Below are positions 6,872-7,465 of a stretch of 7,465 bases of DNA, piece by piece. The stretch's first letter is position 1. Each line of letters starts with the position of its first letter. The DNA comes from an uncultured Lachnospiraceae bacterium (GTDB lineage Bacteria > Bacillota > Clostridia > Lachnospirales > Lachnospiraceae). Both the position numbers and the translations under genes were made by a program. The stretch lies in assembly GCA_900313265.1 (NCBI GenBank), contig OMRN01000251.1:1-7465 (forward strand). The letters run 5' to 3'. The notes below the pieces were generated by a model. The model had not been told where the DNA came from. It worked only from the letters and a program-made list of their open reading frames with translations, and did not search any database.

Positions 6872-7465
6872 TTACGTCTGTCCTTTTGTATCGCATAAGA
6901 ACAGGCATCCGTCGAATTCTCCGCTCTGACCTTCCCCCGATGTTGTGATAAAGAGTGTCTTTCCGTCCTCCTTAAAACAGCAGGAGGTCACATTCTGCGC
7001 CGGCACATCTATGAGTGCAAGCAGCTCTCCGCTTGCGGAACTTCTCTTTTCGATGCGCCGTCCTCCCCAGACTGCCACCCAGAGATTGTCATTTTCGTCA
7101 ATACACATGCCGTCCGGAACACCGTTTTCAACCGTAAACAGAACGCGCCGGTTTAAGATGTTTCCCGTTTCTTCCTCGTAGTCATATTCAAATACCGCAT
7201 GCTCAAGTGAATCGGAAAAATAGAAATGCTTTTGATCGGCATTCCATGCCATACCGTTTGCGATTAAGGTATTCGGCTGCACAATCCGTACATTTCCGTT
7301 ATCGTAGCAGTATAAATCCCCTTCGGCTTCATGAACGTCATCCGCAACCGAGGATCCGAAATAAATCCGCCCGCGGCAGTCTGCCTTCGCATCGTTGCAG
7401 CGGATGTAGGGCTTGAATGTTTTGGTCAGATCATATAAGAGTTCCGCCCTGCCGTTTTCATAAAC
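6872..7465 (-). CDS. SMP-30/gluconolactonase/regucalcin-family protein, 5' end cut by window edge
   Basis: The last 197 residues of a six-bladed beta-propeller are visible. The frame stays open to the right edge, so roughly the first 90-100 residues of a typical ~290-residue member are missing. Family landmarks appear in order: RCNDAKAD at visible residues 22-29 (equivalent to the substrate-site Asn of the RxNDGK motif), GRIYFGS at 32-38, ANGMAW at 69-74 (metal-ligand Asn70) and VPDGMCID at 116-123 (metal-ligand Asp118). The first metal ligand, a Glu near the N-terminus, lies outside the window. Most members hydrolyse sugar lactones using a divalent metal; the substrate here is unknown. A GTG inside the frame at 7282 is not the true start, because homology continues upstream of it. 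The gene ends 78 bp before the RiPP operon on the same strand. It is probably a metabolic neighbour rather than part of the peptide pathway. Confidence 0.9.
   Translation of the reverse strand, partial: VYENGRAELLYDLTKTFKPYIRCNDAKADCRGRIYFGSSVADDVHEAEGDLYCYDNGNVRIVQPNTLIANGMAWNADQKHFYFSDSLEHAVFEYDYEEETGNILNRRVLFTVENGVPDGMCIDENDNLWVAVWGGRRIEKRSSASGELLALIDVPAQNVTSCCFKEDGKTLFITTSGEGQSGEFDGCLFLCDTKGQT

Noticed and set aside
7280..7282. GTG as the start of a short 136-residue lactonase
   Set aside because: Clear family sequence (RCNDAKAD, GRIYFGS) continues upstream of it in the same open frame to the window edge.

Overview
The window looks like part of a bacterial chromosome, probably from the Bacillota (Clostridia, possibly Lachnospiraceae). 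This is inferred from strong AGGAG-type ribosome binding sites, a GTG and a TTG start, tight gene packing and the protein families present. No marker gene fixes the taxon. Every gene I can support lies on the minus strand, so transcription runs from right to left. There is no gene-free stretch over 300 bases; the largest gap is 78 bp (6794-6871). I found no RNA genes, insertion sequences or CRISPR arrays.

Layout in transcription order: (1) 7465-6872, the C-terminal part of an SMP-30/gluconolactonase (regucalcin-like) beta-propeller protein, cut by the window edge. (2) A 78-bp gap with no clear terminator. (3) 6793-5990, an uncharacterised protein with a four-cysteine zinc ribbon, a Glu/Lys-rich linker and a PH-like C-terminal domain. 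(4) 5997-4582, a radical SAM protein of the PoyD-type RiPP amino-acid epimerase family. (5) 4569-3913, a short HlyD-type secretion protein of the NHLM/NHLP bacteriocin class. (6) 3916-1787, an ABC exporter with an N-terminal C39 double-glycine peptidase (NHLM ABC1 type). (7) 1775-1, the partner ABC exporter without a peptidase (NHLM ABC2 type), cut by the left window edge before its ABC signature.

Genes 3 to 7 form a tight operon: overlaps of 8 and 4 bp, gaps of 12 and 11 bp, and ribosome binding sites that overlap or touch the preceding stop codon. The simplest reading is a cassette for a ribosomally made, post-translationally modified peptide (RiPP). The radical SAM enzyme would convert L- to D-residues in a precursor. 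The C39 domain would cut off the leader, and the ABC1/ABC2 pair with the HlyD-like protein would export the product. No precursor peptide is visible here, so it should lie just outside the window or elsewhere in the genome. The least familiar element is the zinc-ribbon/PH-like protein, whose stop overlaps the epimerase start and which may be an accessory factor of the pathway.
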